From Saprospiraceae bacterium (lineage in GTDB: Bacteria; Bacteroidota; Bacteroidia; Chitinophagales; Saprospiraceae), in NCBI GenBank assembly GCA_024762995.1, contig JANTGI010000007.1, forward strand, positions 1 through 50,511: a DNA stretch of 50,511 bases, written 5' to 3'. The position numbers were made by a program, and so were the translations under genes. This document shows, one piece after another, positions 17,698-26,376 of this stretch. The notes under the pieces are model-generated. The model saw nothing but the letters and a program-made list of their open reading frames with translations. It did no database searches and was not told the DNA's origin. Position 1 is the first letter of the stretch. Every line of letters begins with the position of its first letter.

Positions 17698-18525
17698 TTA
17701 AGCAGTTGCTAGAAAAGAAATGACTTCCTTAAATATGGTTCTATTTTGCAGGCTATGGCCGGCGCCATCTGTTTCTACATATTTGGCTAAAGCCCATTGT
17801 TGCGCGATATTTCGGGCTTCATTTACATCAATGGTTTGGTCTTGTTTGTCATGAATAACAAGCCCTTTGATGTCTGTTAAGGTAGAAGCTTTGTCCGCAA
17901 CGGAAAAGTAGGATACGTTGTAGCCGGAAAGTTTTTTGATGGTTTTATTAAATTCTTTTTCTAATTTTGGCGAAAGCCCTAGCATCTGTGCGTAGGAACG
18001 ATAAACTTCTGAGACTTCCGAAAAGCTGCCTAGAAGAACGAGTTTGTCCGGGTGCCGAAGCTCCTTGGTAGCTAATGCCATGACCGCAGCTCCCGCTCCC
18101 ATAGAATGCCCCACAATTGCTTCAAAGGGGCCTAATTCGCTAAAAATTGCCTGAATAGTGGCCATATAGATGACAAGATGTAACGTCTTGCCACCGGACG
18201 CCCCATGTCCGGGCGCGTCGAAAGCAACGACTTCAAATCCGGCATCCACCAAATCCGGAATAAAAGAACGCCACCGGCCTGCGTTGGATTCCCAGCCGTG
18301 GGCGAAAAGGATTTTTCGGGCTGAATGGCCCCAAATATAGGTCTGAACTTGAAGCTCGTCAACGGTAATCGTCTTTTTGGTTGCGGTGTTTAAGAACTCT
18401 ACTTCTTTCGGTTTTTGTTTTCTCGGACGAGGCGTCGTAAATAACTTGAAGGAGATTTTTTGGGCAAGAGCAGGAGAAACCTTTGCAACTAGGTTGATGG
18501 TTTTACCAATGGTTTTGTAATTCAT
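17698..18525 (-). CDS. alpha/beta hydrolase
   Basis: A 275-aa protein with the alpha/beta hydrolase fold. It shows the oxyanion-side motif FAHGWESNAGRW (residues 74-85), the nucleophile elbow VGHSMGAGAA (Ser141), a candidate acid in HDKQDQTID (Asp229) and the catalytic His257 in GAGHSL. There is no convincing signal peptide; the N-terminal 40 residues are mildly basic. The substrate is not predictable (ester or lipid-like substrates are usual). A 9-bp inverted repeat of TetR-operator type lies just upstream, so expression is probably controlled by a repressor encoded elsewhere. The gene stands alone. Confidence 0.88.
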   Translation of the reverse strand: MNYKTIGKTINLVAKVSPALAQKISFKLFTTPRPRKQKPKEVEFLNTATKKTITVDELQVQTYIWGHSARKILFAHGWESNAGRWRSFIPDLVDAGFEVVAFDAPGHGASGGKTLHLVIYMATIQAIFSELGPFEAIVGHSMGAGAAVMALATKELRHPDKLVLLGSFSEVSEVYRSYAQMLGLSPKLEKEFNKTIKKLSGYNVSYFSVADKASTLTDIKGLVIHDKQDQTIDVNEARNIAQQWALAKYVETDGAGHSLQNRTIFKEVISFLATA

Positions 18526-18540
18526 ATATCCGAAATTTTA

Positions 18541-18562
18541 AATTATACCATTCGGTATAATT
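18541..18562. promoter_or_regulatory. TetR-type operator candidate upstream of the hydrolase
   Basis: A perfect inverted repeat: AATTATACC (18541-18549), spacer ATTC, GGTATAATT (18554-18562), starting 16 bases before the hydrolase start codon. On the minus strand a TATATTCG element (18566-18573), close to the -7 consensus, lies immediately upstream, so a bound protein would cover the transcription start. Confidence 0.55.
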
Positions 18563-18618
18563 GTGCGAATATAGACTTTTTTTTGATAATCGACTAGGAA
18601 TGCCTGATTTAGGCAAAA

Positions 18619-18823
18619 AATAATAGATACAAGGCACGCCTTGTATCTATTATTGTAACTATTTAGGTACCCGCAGGTTTTTGCCATAAAATGCCCTTTT
18701 TGCGGCTGTTTTCGCCCAATTTTTCTCACGTAGCCTAGCTACGCATCAAAAAATTGGGCCCTAGCTTATCGGTAGGCAGGCACAACATACACAAAAATGA
18801 CTATTTTCTGTCTGAAAACAGGG
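18619..18823. repeat. mosaic palindromic repeat, copy A
   Basis: Contains a near-perfect palindrome (18619-18654; core TAGATACAAGGCACGCCT, one central mismatch). A second, different hairpin follows at 18714-18759 (outer arms GCCCAATTTTT/AAAAATTGGGC, inner arms CGTAGC/GCTACG). Then come a CGGTAGGCAGG segment (18770-18780) and an outer module (18783-18823, read on the minus strand) shared with copy B. The GCTACGCATC...TTGGGC and GGTAGGCAGG parts are shared with copy C. It lies 3' of the T9SS type A gene. Confidence 0.75.
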
Positions 18824-18864
18824 GTGCCTAAACAGTTAGAAAAAAAGGTTAAATGCTGAGATTT

Positions 18865-20004
18865 TTAAGGTCTAATGACGACTAATCTTTGGGTCGAAAT
18901 GGTAATATTTTGGTCATTGACAAGGGACAGCAAGTAGGTACCTTTGTTTAAGTCTTCCAAGTTTTCCCAGATTAATTTGTTATTTGAATCCACTTTGTAT
19001 TGTTTTTGCCATACGGCGGCTCCAAGAATATTGTAAATCTTAATGTGGTATTTTCCGGAAGGAACATGGTCTAATCTAAACATGACTTCATTTTCGACGG
19101 GATTGGGGTAAGCCGTAAGAGAAGGTCTAGGGGCGTTGAGGTCAACGTTTGAACTGACGAAATCTGCTTTGTAAATGACCCTTTGAACTTCATCAGTATT
19201 ATTGTCTGTATAGACGCTGGCGATGATTTCCTTTTCTGAGTCTGCGATAAAGTCAAAATGCTTCAGCGTGTCTTTGCCGACTCCTTCTAAGCTCGGAATG
19301 GCAGAGAGAACAGTAGAGGTAATGTCTAGCCACAGGTTGCCTATTTTGGCAAAAATCTTAGTGTCCCTATAATCCGTCATATTCGTCCTGAGTACGGTGT
19401 AGTTGCCACCGGGAATTGTCATTTCACCGTAAGCATCCGCAACGCCGTTTTGTGTATTTTCGATGGTCACACGAATTGAATCCGGAGTGATTGGAAGCTG
19501 ATTGAGCAATGAGTCCGGTAATTGGTCGGCATCCACAGCAAAAGAGACAGACGAAGTGTTGTTGATTTGAGAAAATAAGGACAAAGGGGCACTCCGGAAT
19601 AAGTAAGGCTGCTCGTAGCGGGCATTGACAAATATCCCTAAGCCGACCGGATCATTTCCGGCATAACCCACTAATTCTTGTTTGTCGGATGTGACATTAT
19701 AGTATTGTTCGATGGCTCCACCGGTGATTTGTACGATTTCAGCATCGGGAAATAAATCACTATTAACGCCCATATCTGCATTAAAGAAAGAATCACGAAG
19801 TGTCGGTCCGGCATAACTAAGGGAGGAGTAGTCCCAAGTTTGTTGGTTATTTCCTTGCGGAGAAATGGCAGAGCCGGGTTGATTGTCAATCCTTGTTTTA
19901 AGCACATCACCTGCTGTCACAAAATAAGCGGAGGTGATGGTCGGTTGGGCCAATAGGAAGACCGTTGTTAAACAAAAGAAAGTAGAAAGTAGCATTGTTT
20001 TCAT
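18865..20004 (-). CDS. T9SS type A sorting domain-containing secreted protein
   Basis: A protein of about 379 aa with a signal peptide (MKTMLLSTFFCLTTVFLLAQ), a middle region of about 270 residues of unknown fold, and a C-terminal type A sorting domain: AYPNPVENEVMFRL, IKIYNILGAAVW, LNKGTYLLSLV, ending QRLVVIRP. It is exported by the type IX system and probably cell-surface attached or released. I chose the ATG at 20004 because it precedes the signal peptide directly and because a -7 type element at 20026-20033 overlaps the longer start at 20028. The middle region shows no domain that I recognise. Confidence 0.85.
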   Translation of the reverse strand: MKTMLLSTFFCLTTVFLLAQPTITSAYFVTAGDVLKTRIDNQPGSAISPQGNNQQTWDYSSLSYAGPTLRDSFFNADMGVNSDLFPDAEIVQITGGAIEQYYNVTSDKQELVGYAGNDPVGLGIFVNARYEQPYLFRSAPLSLFSQINNTSSVSFAVDADQLPDSLLNQLPITPDSIRVTIENTQNGVADAYGEMTIPGGNYTVLRTNMTDYRDTKIFAKIGNLWLDITSTVLSAIPSLEGVGKDTLKHFDFIADSEKEIIASVYTDNNTDEVQRVIYKADFVSSNVDLNAPRPSLTAYPNPVENEVMFRLDHVPSGKYHIKIYNILGAAVWQKQYKVDSNNKLIWENLEDLNKGTYLLSLVNDQNITISTQRLVVIRP

Positions 20005-20025
20005 AATCGGTTTTTTTACTGATTC

Positions 20026-20033
20026 CAAAAATA
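20026..20033 (-). promoter_or_regulatory. -7 promoter element of the T9SS type A gene
   Basis: CAAAAATA on the plus strand reads TATTTTTG on the minus strand (TAnnTTTG), 21 bases before the ATG at 20004. Its position argues against the longer start at 20028. Confidence 0.4.
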
Positions 20034-20097
20034 GTCAAAAAATGCGAGAATTGGTTAAGAATAGCCAATGATTGACAAGTATTTAACAAATTTTAAC

Positions 20098-20146
20098 AAA
20101 AAAAAGGTTTTATCCGGCTTTTTCTAAAGAAATAGCAGATAAAATC
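20098..20146 (-). terminator. probable terminator of the efp-accB-accC operon
   Basis: On the minus strand GATTTTATC (20146-20138) pairs with GATAAAACC (20114-20106, one mismatch), followed by eight T residues (20105-20098). The loop is long but contains its own small TTTCT/AGAAA stem. It starts 29 bases after the accC stop. Confidence 0.5.
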
Positions 20147-20175
20147 TTTTGGGATAGGTTAGGTGTCGGGCAGAT

Positions 20176-21522
20176 TTAGGGTTTGGTGGGCATCTCAAAA
20201 CTATCTAAAAATCCGGTAGTATAGTCACCTATGATGAATTTTTCATTTTTCATAAGTGCTTTGTGAAAGGGGATGGTAGTATGAATTCCTTCGATATAAA
20301 ATTCATCCAATGCTCTACTAAGTTTTTGGATACACTCCTCCCGAGTACGTGCCCGACAAATCAGTTTGGCAATCATAGAGTCATAATACGGCGAGATGGT
20401 AAATCCGGAGTAGGCCGCAGTATCAACACGAATCCCATGTCCTTTGGGTAAGTGCAAAAACTGAATAGTACCCGGACTAGGCCTGAAGTCATTGTAAATA
20501 TCTTCCGCATTGATACGGCACTCAATGGCGTGCATCAGTGGGTAATAGTCTTCACCGGAAATAGGGATACCTGCTGCTGCTTTTATTTGCTCTTTGATTA
20601 AGTCATAGTCTATGACTTCTTCGGTAACGGGATGTTCAACCTGTATTCTGGTATTCATCTCCATAAAGTAGAAGTTGCGGTGTTTATCGACCAAAAACTC
20701 AACAGTGCCGACCCCTTCATAGTTGATACTTTTGGCGGCAGCTTTAGCGGCAGCGCCCATTTTTTCTCTCAATTCATCGGACATGAAGGGAGAAGGAGCT
20801 TCTTCCACTAGTTTTTGGTGTCTTCGCTGGATAGAACAATCTCTTTCCGAAAGGTGGCAGACATTGCCGTATTGGTCTCCAATTATTTGAATTTCAATGT
20901 GTCGGGGATCTTCAACAAATTTTTCGATGTACATCCCGTCATTGGCGAAAGCGGCTTTAGATTCTTGTCGGGCATCATTCCAAGCTTTTTCAAATTCATC
21001 TTCTTTCCAGACAATTCGCATTCCTTTACCACCACCACCTGCAGTGGCTTTTAGGATAACCGGGTAGCCGATTTCTTCGGCTATTTTGATTCCTTGTTTT
21101 ACGCTTTTGAGTAGTCCTTCGGAGCCGGGAACGACGGGAACACCGGCTTTAATCATGGTGGCTTTGGCGGAGATTTTATCGCCCATCTTGGCCATTTGTT
21201 TAGAGGTCGGGCCAATAAACTTTACGCCGTATTGTTCGCAAATCTTAGCAAAATCAATATTTTCCGCAAGGAACCCATAGCCGGGATGGATGGCATCGGC
21301 ATTGGTTATCTCAACGGCTGCCATGATGCGGGGAATATTGAGGTAGGATTCTGTAGAACTTGGCGGCCCAATACACACCGATTCGTCCGCAAAACGCACA
21401 TGCAAACTGTCCTTGTCCGCAGTAGAATATACCGAGACGGTTTTAATTCCCATTTCGCGGCAAGTGCGAATAATGCGCAATGCGATTTCCCCTCTATTGG
21501 CAATTAATATCTTATTAAACAT
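20176..21522 (-). CDS. accC: acetyl-CoA carboxylase, biotin carboxylase subunit
   Basis: A protein of about 448 aa that matches AccC throughout: [20 protein letters not shown] at the N-terminus, [10 protein letters not shown], the ATP-grasp glycine-rich loop [46 protein letters not shown], and the catalytic-site stretch [19 protein letters not shown]. It carboxylates the biotin on AccB using ATP and bicarbonate in the first step of fatty acid synthesis. The ATG at 21522 is chosen over 21537, because family members begin at MFNKI. It follows accB by 45 bases in the efp-accB-accC operon. The carboxyltransferase subunits are not in the window. Confidence 0.96.
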   Translation of the reverse strand: MFNKILIANRGEIALRIIRTCREMGIKTVSVYSTADKDSLHVRFADESVCIGPPSSTESYLNIPRIMAAVEITNADAIHPGYGFLAENIDFAKICEQYGVKFIGPTSKQMAKMGDKISAKATMIKAGVPVVPGSEGLLKSVKQGIKIAEEIGYPVILKATAGGGGKGMRIVWKEDEFEKAWNDARQESKAAFANDGMYIEKFVEDPRHIEIQIIGDQYGNVCHLSERDCSIQRRHQKLVEEAPSPFMSDELREKMGAAAKAAAKSINYEGVGTVEFLVDKHRNFYFMEMNTRIQVEHPVTEEVIDYDLIKEQIKAAAGIPISGEDYYPLMHAIECRINAEDIYNDFRPSPGTIQFLHLPKGHGIRVDTAAYSGFTISPYYDSMIAKLICRARTREECIQKLSRALDEFYIEGIHTTIPFHKALMKNEKFIIGDYTTGFLDSFEMPTKP

Positions 21523-21567
21523 CCTATCGTTTTTCATTTGGTAAGCAGGGCTGGTGGTTAGGGTGTA

Positions 21568-22050
21568 TTAACCATTAGGATCCACTAAGAACAATACTTG
21601 ATCATATTCTACCGGCGAGGCATCATCAACCATGACTTTGACAATTTTGCCGCTGACTTCGGATTCGATGTCATTGAATAATTTCATGGCTTCCACAATA
21701 CAAACTACATCGCCTTTGTTGACATGGTCGCCAACTTTGACAAATTGTGGCTTGTCCGGTGCGGGGGCTCTGTAGAAGGTGCCGACAATAGGGGAGCGGA
21801 TTTCAAGATATTCTACGGTAGGTTCTTCTGCCTTAGGGGCTGCCTTTTCTGCGGGTGCAGGAGCTGCCATGGCCATAGCAGGAGCGATGGGCATAGATTC
21901 GGGCGCTGATTGAATATAGGTGGTGGATTTGCGCTCGTGATAATCTTTAGTCCGGATGGTCAGTTTGACGTCATCGGTTTCTAGCTTAAACTCCGTTAGA
22001 TTAGATTTATCGATGAGTTGGAGTAACTCTTTAATTTCTTTGATGTTCAT
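21568..22050 (-). CDS. accB: acetyl-CoA carboxylase biotin carboxyl carrier protein
   Basis: 160 aa. The N-terminal dimerisation part is MNIKEIKELLQLIDKSNLTE, followed by an Ala/Pro-rich linker (about 45-78) and the biotinyl domain (80-160), with biotin attachment Lys123 in VEAMKLFNDIE and the thumb-region RAPAPDKP. It carries carboxybiotin between AccC and the carboxyltransferase. It starts 6 bases after the efp stop, so the two are co-transcribed. Confidence 0.96.
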   Translation of the reverse strand: MNIKEIKELLQLIDKSNLTEFKLETDDVKLTIRTKDYHERKSTTYIQSAPESMPIAPAMAMAAPAPAEKAAPKAEEPTVEYLEIRSPIVGTFYRAPAPDKPQFVKVGDHVNKGDVVCIVEAMKLFNDIESEVSGKIVKVMVDDASPVEYDQVLFLVDPNG

Positions 22051-22056
22051 ATCGGG

Positions 22057-22623
22057 TTATTTTTTGACTCTGTCCATGTAATTGCCTGTGGCCGTATCAA
22101 TCCGAATAAGGTCACCTTGATTAACAAATAAAGGAACCATGATGGTTGCTCCCGTTTCCACTTCTGCTTTTTTCAAGGCATTGTTGGCGGTATCCCCTTT
22201 GATACCCGGCTCGGAGTAGGTCACTTCCAAGACGACATATTGGGGCAATTCTACTGTTAAGGGAATTTCTTTGACGGCATGAAATAAGACATCAACGACA
22301 TCACCTTCTTTCAAAAGGTTGGCATTAGCGACCATTTCTTTGGCGACATTGATTTGGTCATAAGTGTCTTGGTCCATAAGATGAAGTCCCATATCGTCTT
22401 CGTAGAGGTATTGATATTTCCGTCGTTCGACTCTTACTTCTTCAATTTTGTGACCGGATTTGAAGGTAAAATCAACGACTTTGCCGGAAGATAAGCTTTT
22501 TAATTTGGTTCTCACAAAAGCCGGACCACGCCCCGTTTGAAATCTTAAAAATTCAAGTACGGAGTAGGTATCACCATTAAGTTCTAGACATAGACCATTG
22601 CGAATATCTGCAGTTGTTGCCAT
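22057..22623 (-). CDS. efp: translation elongation factor P
   Basis: 188 aa, the usual length, with the three EF-P domains: the N-terminal KOW-like domain (TADIRNGLCLELNGDTYSVL), the central OB domain (VDVLFHAVKEIPLTVELPQYVVLEV) and the C-terminal OB domain ending with RIDTATGNYMDRVKK. EF-P relieves ribosome stalling at polyproline. The modifiable loop tip reads QTGRGPAF, with Arg at position 32 where lysine is usual (Lys34 in E. coli). Arginine at this site is the form rhamnosylated by EarP in some proteobacteria; no earP is visible here. It is the first gene of efp-accB-accC. Upstream, a TACCTTCG near-consensus -7 element lies about 33 bases before the ATG. Confidence 0.96.
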   Translation of the reverse strand: MATTADIRNGLCLELNGDTYSVLEFLRFQTGRGPAFVRTKLKSLSSGKVVDFTFKSGHKIEEVRVERRKYQYLYEDDMGLHLMDQDTYDQINVAKEMVANANLLKEGDVVDVLFHAVKEIPLTVELPQYVVLEVTYSEPGIKGDTANNALKKAEVETGATIMVPLFVNQGDLIRIDTATGNYMDRVKK

Positions 22624-23465
22624 TGTAGATGTTAGGTTTTATTCAAAAATCAGTGCGAAGGTACGGCAATTTTTCCCAGAAATTAAGTCTTTTTTTGATA
22701 AAACTGTACTTTTTTTGATGTGGCATCGCTATATTTAGGTGGAGATGATACTTATTTTGTCTAAAATTCAGGATTTAGACGGCGTTATAACCCCTTGACT
22801 ACTTGCTAGAAAGGGGTGGGGTGGCTAAAATTTGTCGTTTTAGCCCCCTGTTTTAAGTATAACTGAATCATTTAGGTGGGAATGAAAATCAGCTATAAAT
22901 GGTTGTTTTAGGTATTTGGCGGACAATTGACACCCCATAAACATATATAATTATCTTGTTATGTATTGATTGCCAGTTAGTTGTGTAAAATCTATGGCAT
23001 CATATTTGCAAAAAATTTGACATATTTTCATATTCTACCTAATTTGCACTAAAATAAGGGCTTCATTATTTGTTTTATCATTTTGGGATACGCCTAAAAT
23101 GGAAATTATGAACTTACTTTGATTCCTTGTTTTTTGTGAAAACAATTAACCGAAGTAATTGGACAGATTTGATTGAATAATTTGTGACGCTTACCTTTTG
23201 ACACCATGCCGGGTGTGGAATGCTCGCTTTCGCTAAAAGCTTTGCCGGTGTTTTTTACCATGGCTGATGACAGAAAGCGTCAAAAATGTAAATCCGATAT
23301 GCCCACTTGCTTTATCATACTTGGTGATTTCTCCAATTAATCCGTGCCATTTGGGGATAAAACGCAATAATTTTCGCCATGTATCTTTCAAATTATGTGA
23401 AATAACCGCTGCTACGATGTCCTTCATCTCCATTTGTAGGATATGGTCGCTCAAAATCAAACCTA
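22624..23465. other. long gene-free divergent interval
   Basis: 842 bases between efp (-) and the thioredoxin-SPOR gene (+). I see no convincing gene. Two small hairpins lie at 22794-22817 (CCCCTT/AAGGGG) and 22823-22845 (GGCTAAAA/TTTTAGCC), followed by AT-rich sequence. The last 280 bases include a minus-strand frame of 80 codons that I do not accept as a gene. The size suggests a decayed gene or a complex regulatory region. Confidence 0.6.
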
Positions 23466-24290
23466 ATGAGAACACTTCTTTTTTCTATTCTATTGATGGC
23501 CACGGTGTCCATGACCTACGCGGCCAAAGTGCCTTTTATCGACGGAGGTATTTACAAAGCTAAAGAAACTGCCGGTCGTGACGGCAAATTATTTTTTGTC
23601 GATTTTTATGCGACGTGGTGTATGCCCTGCAGATTGATGGATGAAACGACGTTTCAAGATGCCGGCGTTGTTAATTATGTCAATAAATACTATGTGCCTG
23701 TCAAGGTGGATGTAGATGATTTTGACGGCATTGCTTACAAACAGCAATATAACATTAAAGTCTTACCGACAACGCTTGTATTCAACTCCAAAGGAGAATT
23801 GTTGGAGCGGGTGGAAGAGGCTTTGTCTCCAAGCAAAATGTTGTCCTTGCTTAAAAAGCATAATAAATCGTTTAACCGAAAGGTGACGATTACGACACCG
23901 GTTGAAAATCCGACACCTGCTACGACTTATACTCCCAAACCGAAAGTAAATCACAATTCTGCTCCGGCCAAAAAGCCCGCAAAAAAGAAAAAGGCCAATA
24001 CCGGTGGAGGATTGTATAGATTTGATGTAGAAAAAGAGCCGGCTATCGGGTATTCTGTACAAGTAGGCGTATATGCCGATTATGCGAATGTTTTGCAACA
24101 AACGGCTATCCTAAAAGAAAATTATGGCAGCAAACCGTTGTTGGTGCATATTGCTAATTTGGGTGATCGAATTGTCTATCGAGTGATGCTCGGGCGGTTT
24201 GATGACAAGGCTTCCGCAAAAAAATTCTTGAATAGAATAAAATCAGATGGCGGGGAAGGAGTTATTAAGACGCTGGATGAGTTGGATTGA
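23466..24290 (+). CDS. periplasmic thioredoxin-SPOR fusion protein
   Basis: A 274-aa protein. Residues 1-20 are a signal peptide (ending MTYAA). Residues 25-130 form a thioredoxin fold with active site WCMPC (Cys52, Cys55) and a cis-proline in KVLPTT. Residues 130-190 are a Pro/Lys-rich linker. Residues 193-271 match a SPOR domain (YSVQVGVYADYANVLQQTA, then VYRVMLGRFDDKASAKKFL). Thioredoxin domains of the DsbD-gamma/thioredoxin_7 type reduce disulfides; SPOR domains bind glycan strands bare of stem peptides at division sites. The combination suggests a thiol-redox protein placed on septal peptidoglycan, which is inferred, not known. It stands alone with a long upstream region. Confidence 0.88.
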   Translation: MRTLLFSILLMATVSMTYAAKVPFIDGGIYKAKETAGRDGKLFFVDFYATWCMPCRLMDETTFQDAGVVNYVNKYYVPVKVDVDDFDGIAYKQQYNIKVLPTTLVFNSKGELLERVEEALSPSKMLSLLKKHNKSFNRKVTITTPVENPTPATTYTPKPKVNHNSAPAKKPAKKKKANTGGGLYRFDVEKEPAIGYSVQVGVYADYANVLQQTAILKENYGSKPLLVHIANLGDRIVYRVMLGRFDDKASAKKFLNRIKSDGGEGVIKTLDELD

Positions 24291-24367
24291 TGTCTTGGTC
24301 AACGTGGTGAATTTAAGTTTTGGCCTGCCGGGCGCAGCGTAAGCTACAGTGGTAGGCGTATAGGTGC

Positions 24368-24420
24368 TTCGGTTTAATCGGTATAACGGTTAGCGGAATA
24401 ACGGTACAGCGGTGTCGCTC
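24368..24420. repeat. CGGT-rich degenerate repeat tract
   Basis: Successive units of CGGTWTAACGGT, TAGCGGAATAACGGT and ACAGCGGTGT, closely related in composition to the tandem repeat at 4577-4655. Both tracts lie downstream of a plus-strand gene and run into a short CTCTT stretch. Non-coding. Confidence 0.6.
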
Positions 24421-24582
24421 TTTTAGGCTTTTCTTGGTTAATGGGTTTTATCTATTACTAGGATTGGATTTGTCCCAATCATCGACACCTGAAAAGCCTT
24501 GCGGAAAACTAGTAAGTAAAGATTTAGTTACTCCAATTTTGATGAAGACAGGCTAGTGTTTTCAAACCTGCCAAAAATAGAG

Positions 24583-24613
24583 AGTGGTTGCCTTTGGGCA
24601 ACCACTTTTTTTT
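24583..24613 (+). terminator. intrinsic terminator
   Basis: Arms AGTGGTTGCC (24583-24592) and GGCAACCACT (24597-24606) with a TTTG loop, followed by eight T residues. It reads on the plus strand, 290 bases after the thioredoxin-SPOR stop, with no gene in between. Confidence 0.85.
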
Positions 24614-24682
24614 GCTGCTTACTCTAATGTTGTCGATTGGATACCGATTTGAATTAAAGGTGGGGATGACCTTTACTTTTGT

Positions 24683-24877
24683 ATGTTTGGGGCAAAGGGA
24701 TGTGTCAGCGGGAAATCGGAGATAATTATGACCGATGTATTGGGACGAATGGTGGATGAGATACGTTATACTCCCGGAGTGCGTCTTGATGTGAGTGAGT
24801 ATCCGCCAGGCTTGTATTTTTATCGCCTGGAAGCGGATGGGCGTGTGTTGGATGTGGGACGGGTTTTGGTGGAGTGA
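24683..24877 (+). pseudogene. remnant of a T9SS type A sorting domain
   Basis: A 64-codon frame whose last 50 residues read like the end of a type A sorting domain: IIMTDVLGRMVDEIR, YPPGLYFYRLEADGRV, then a terminal VGRVLVE. No signal peptide or PNP motif precedes it, and the frame is closed by a stop at 24650-24652. A terminator also lies just upstream, so it is probably the 3' relic of a deleted cargo gene rather than an expressed protein. Confidence 0.6.
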
Positions 24878-24884
24878 GTGTAGC

Positions 24885-24933
24885 GGCGGTTTTAACCGCC
24901 TAGTTCCACATCATCAGGGCGGTTGAAACCGCC
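24885..24933. repeat. pair of GGCGGTT/AACCGCC palindromes
   Basis: GGCGGTTTTAACCGCC (24885-24900) and GGCGGTTGAAACCGCC (24918-24933), 17 bases apart, just downstream of the sorting-domain remnant. They could form two hairpins in RNA. They lie about 180 bases beyond the 3' end of sucB on the other strand. Confidence 0.7.
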
Positions 24934-25111
24934 GATACAGATAAAACCAATTAAATCAAAAAAAATAATTATGAGCCTATCTTCCGCTTTCGCAAAAAAC
25001 ACATTAAGTCTCTACGGGGAATACTATCCACCGATTTTGGTTGATATTGCTTTGAATGAGAAGCAAGTCTCCTCTAATGAAACGACTCCTGCCGTTTCAA
25101 TCAACCATCTC

Positions 25112-26368
25112 TTACAACCCAAGCAAAATCTCCACCGGCTCCTTCGCCCCAAACAACATTCTTTCAGGGTTTTCAAGCATCTCCTTGACCTTATAAAGGA
25201 AACCGACTGATTCTTTTCCATCAATAATTCGGTGATCATAAGACAAGGCAACATACATAATCGGACGAATGACTACCTGACCATTTTCGGCAACGGGTCT
25301 TTCCACGATGTTATGCATACCTAAGATGGCGCTTTGGGGTGGATTGATGATTGGAGTACTTAGCATGGAGCCGAAAACCCCGCCATTGGTAATCGTAAAA
25401 GTCCCACCTTCCATCTCTTGCAAGGTGATTTTTCCATCTCTGGCTTTGATGGCTAGGCGCTTGATTTCTGCTTCAATTTCAAAGAAGCTCATCACTTCGG
25501 CATTCCGAACAACCGGTACCATAAGCCCTTTGGGAGAACTTACCGCAATGCCAATATCCGCATAATCATGAAAAATAATTTCTTTATCTTTAAGTTGCGC
25601 ATTAACCGCAGGGTAAAGCTGGATGGCTTCTGTCACGGCTTTGGTGAAGAAAGACATAAAACCGAGATTAGTGCCATACTTCTTCTTAAATGCTTCCTTA
25701 TATTTTTTGCGAATATCCATGATTGGCTTCATATTCACCTCGTTAAAAGTGGTTAACATGGCCGTTTCGTTCTTGACCGCGACCAGACGTTGGGCAATCT
25801 TACGACGGAGCATAGACAATTTTTGGGTATGGGTATCACGTGTTCCGCCCCAACCCTGCACAAATGAAGCGTCAAATCCACCTGACAATGCCTTTAAAAC
25901 ATCTTGCTTTACAATGCGCCCATGCGAGCCGGAACCATTGATTTTATTGGCAGGAATATTGTGTTCTGCCATGATGTTTTGAGCCACGGGCGTGGCTTTT
26001 TTCTCTATATTCGCCGGCTGTGCGGTTGTTTTGGCCGGTGCCGGCTTTGGTGCTTCGACCGGTGTCGGTGTCTCTTTTTTTACTTCCTGTTTCACTTCCG
26101 GTGTTTTTGCGGAAGCAGGTCTAGGCGCATCGGTGTCAATCAAGCAGATGACTTGCCCCACTTTGACCGTGTCCCCGTTTTTGGCTTTTAGGGTGATGAT
26201 TCCGGCTTCTTCGGACGGCAATTCTAAGGTGGCTTTGTCCGAGTCAATTTCCGCAATGATTTGGTCCCGATCGACCCAATCTCCATCTTCCACTAACCAT
26301 TCTGCGATTTCTACTTCGGTGATGGACTCTCCGGGACTGGGGACTTTCATTTCAAATAAAGGCATCAT
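25112..26368 (-). CDS. sucB: 2-oxoglutarate dehydrogenase E2 (dihydrolipoyl succinyltransferase)
   Basis: A 418-aa protein with one lipoyl domain (lipoyl-lysine Lys45 in [12 protein letters not shown]), an Ala/Pro/Lys-rich linker (about 85-125), a peripheral subunit-binding domain (about 128-165, [21 protein letters not shown] shortened), and the acyltransferase catalytic domain with the active-site motif YDHRIIDG (His379, Asp383). It moves the succinyl group from E1 to CoA in the TCA cycle. It follows sucA with 8 bases between them, so the two form an operon. The odhB/sucB assignment rests on this partner. E3 is not in the window. Confidence 0.95.
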   Translation of the reverse strand: MMPLFEMKVPSPGESITEVEIAEWLVEDGDWVDRDQIIAEIDSDKATLELPSEEAGIITLKAKNGDTVKVGQVICLIDTDAPRPASAKTPEVKQEVKKETPTPVEAPKPAPAKTTAQPANIEKKATPVAQNIMAEHNIPANKINGSGSHGRIVKQDVLKALSGGFDASFVQGWGGTRDTHTQKLSMLRRKIAQRLVAVKNETAMLTTFNEVNMKPIMDIRKKYKEAFKKKYGTNLGFMSFFTKAVTEAIQLYPAVNAQLKDKEIIFHDYADIGIAVSSPKGLMVPVVRNAEVMSFFEIEAEIKRLAIKARDGKITLQEMEGGTFTITNGGVFGSMLSTPIINPPQSAILGMHNIVERPVAENGQVVIRPIMYVALSYDHRIIDGKESVGFLYKVKEMLENPERMLFGAKEPVEILLGL

Positions 26369-26376
26369 TTATATTT

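Noticed and set aside
23233-23475. Minus-strand frame of 80 codons next to the thioredoxin-SPOR gene
   Set aside because: No recognisable domain, it overlaps the neighbour's start, and the N-terminal part is not family-like. It could be real but cannot be supported from sequence alone.
24971-25210. Plus-strand frame beginning MSLSSAFAKNTLSLYGEYY
   Set aside because: Its last third is antisense to the 3' end of sucB, there is no domain, and no promoter or terminator fits it.
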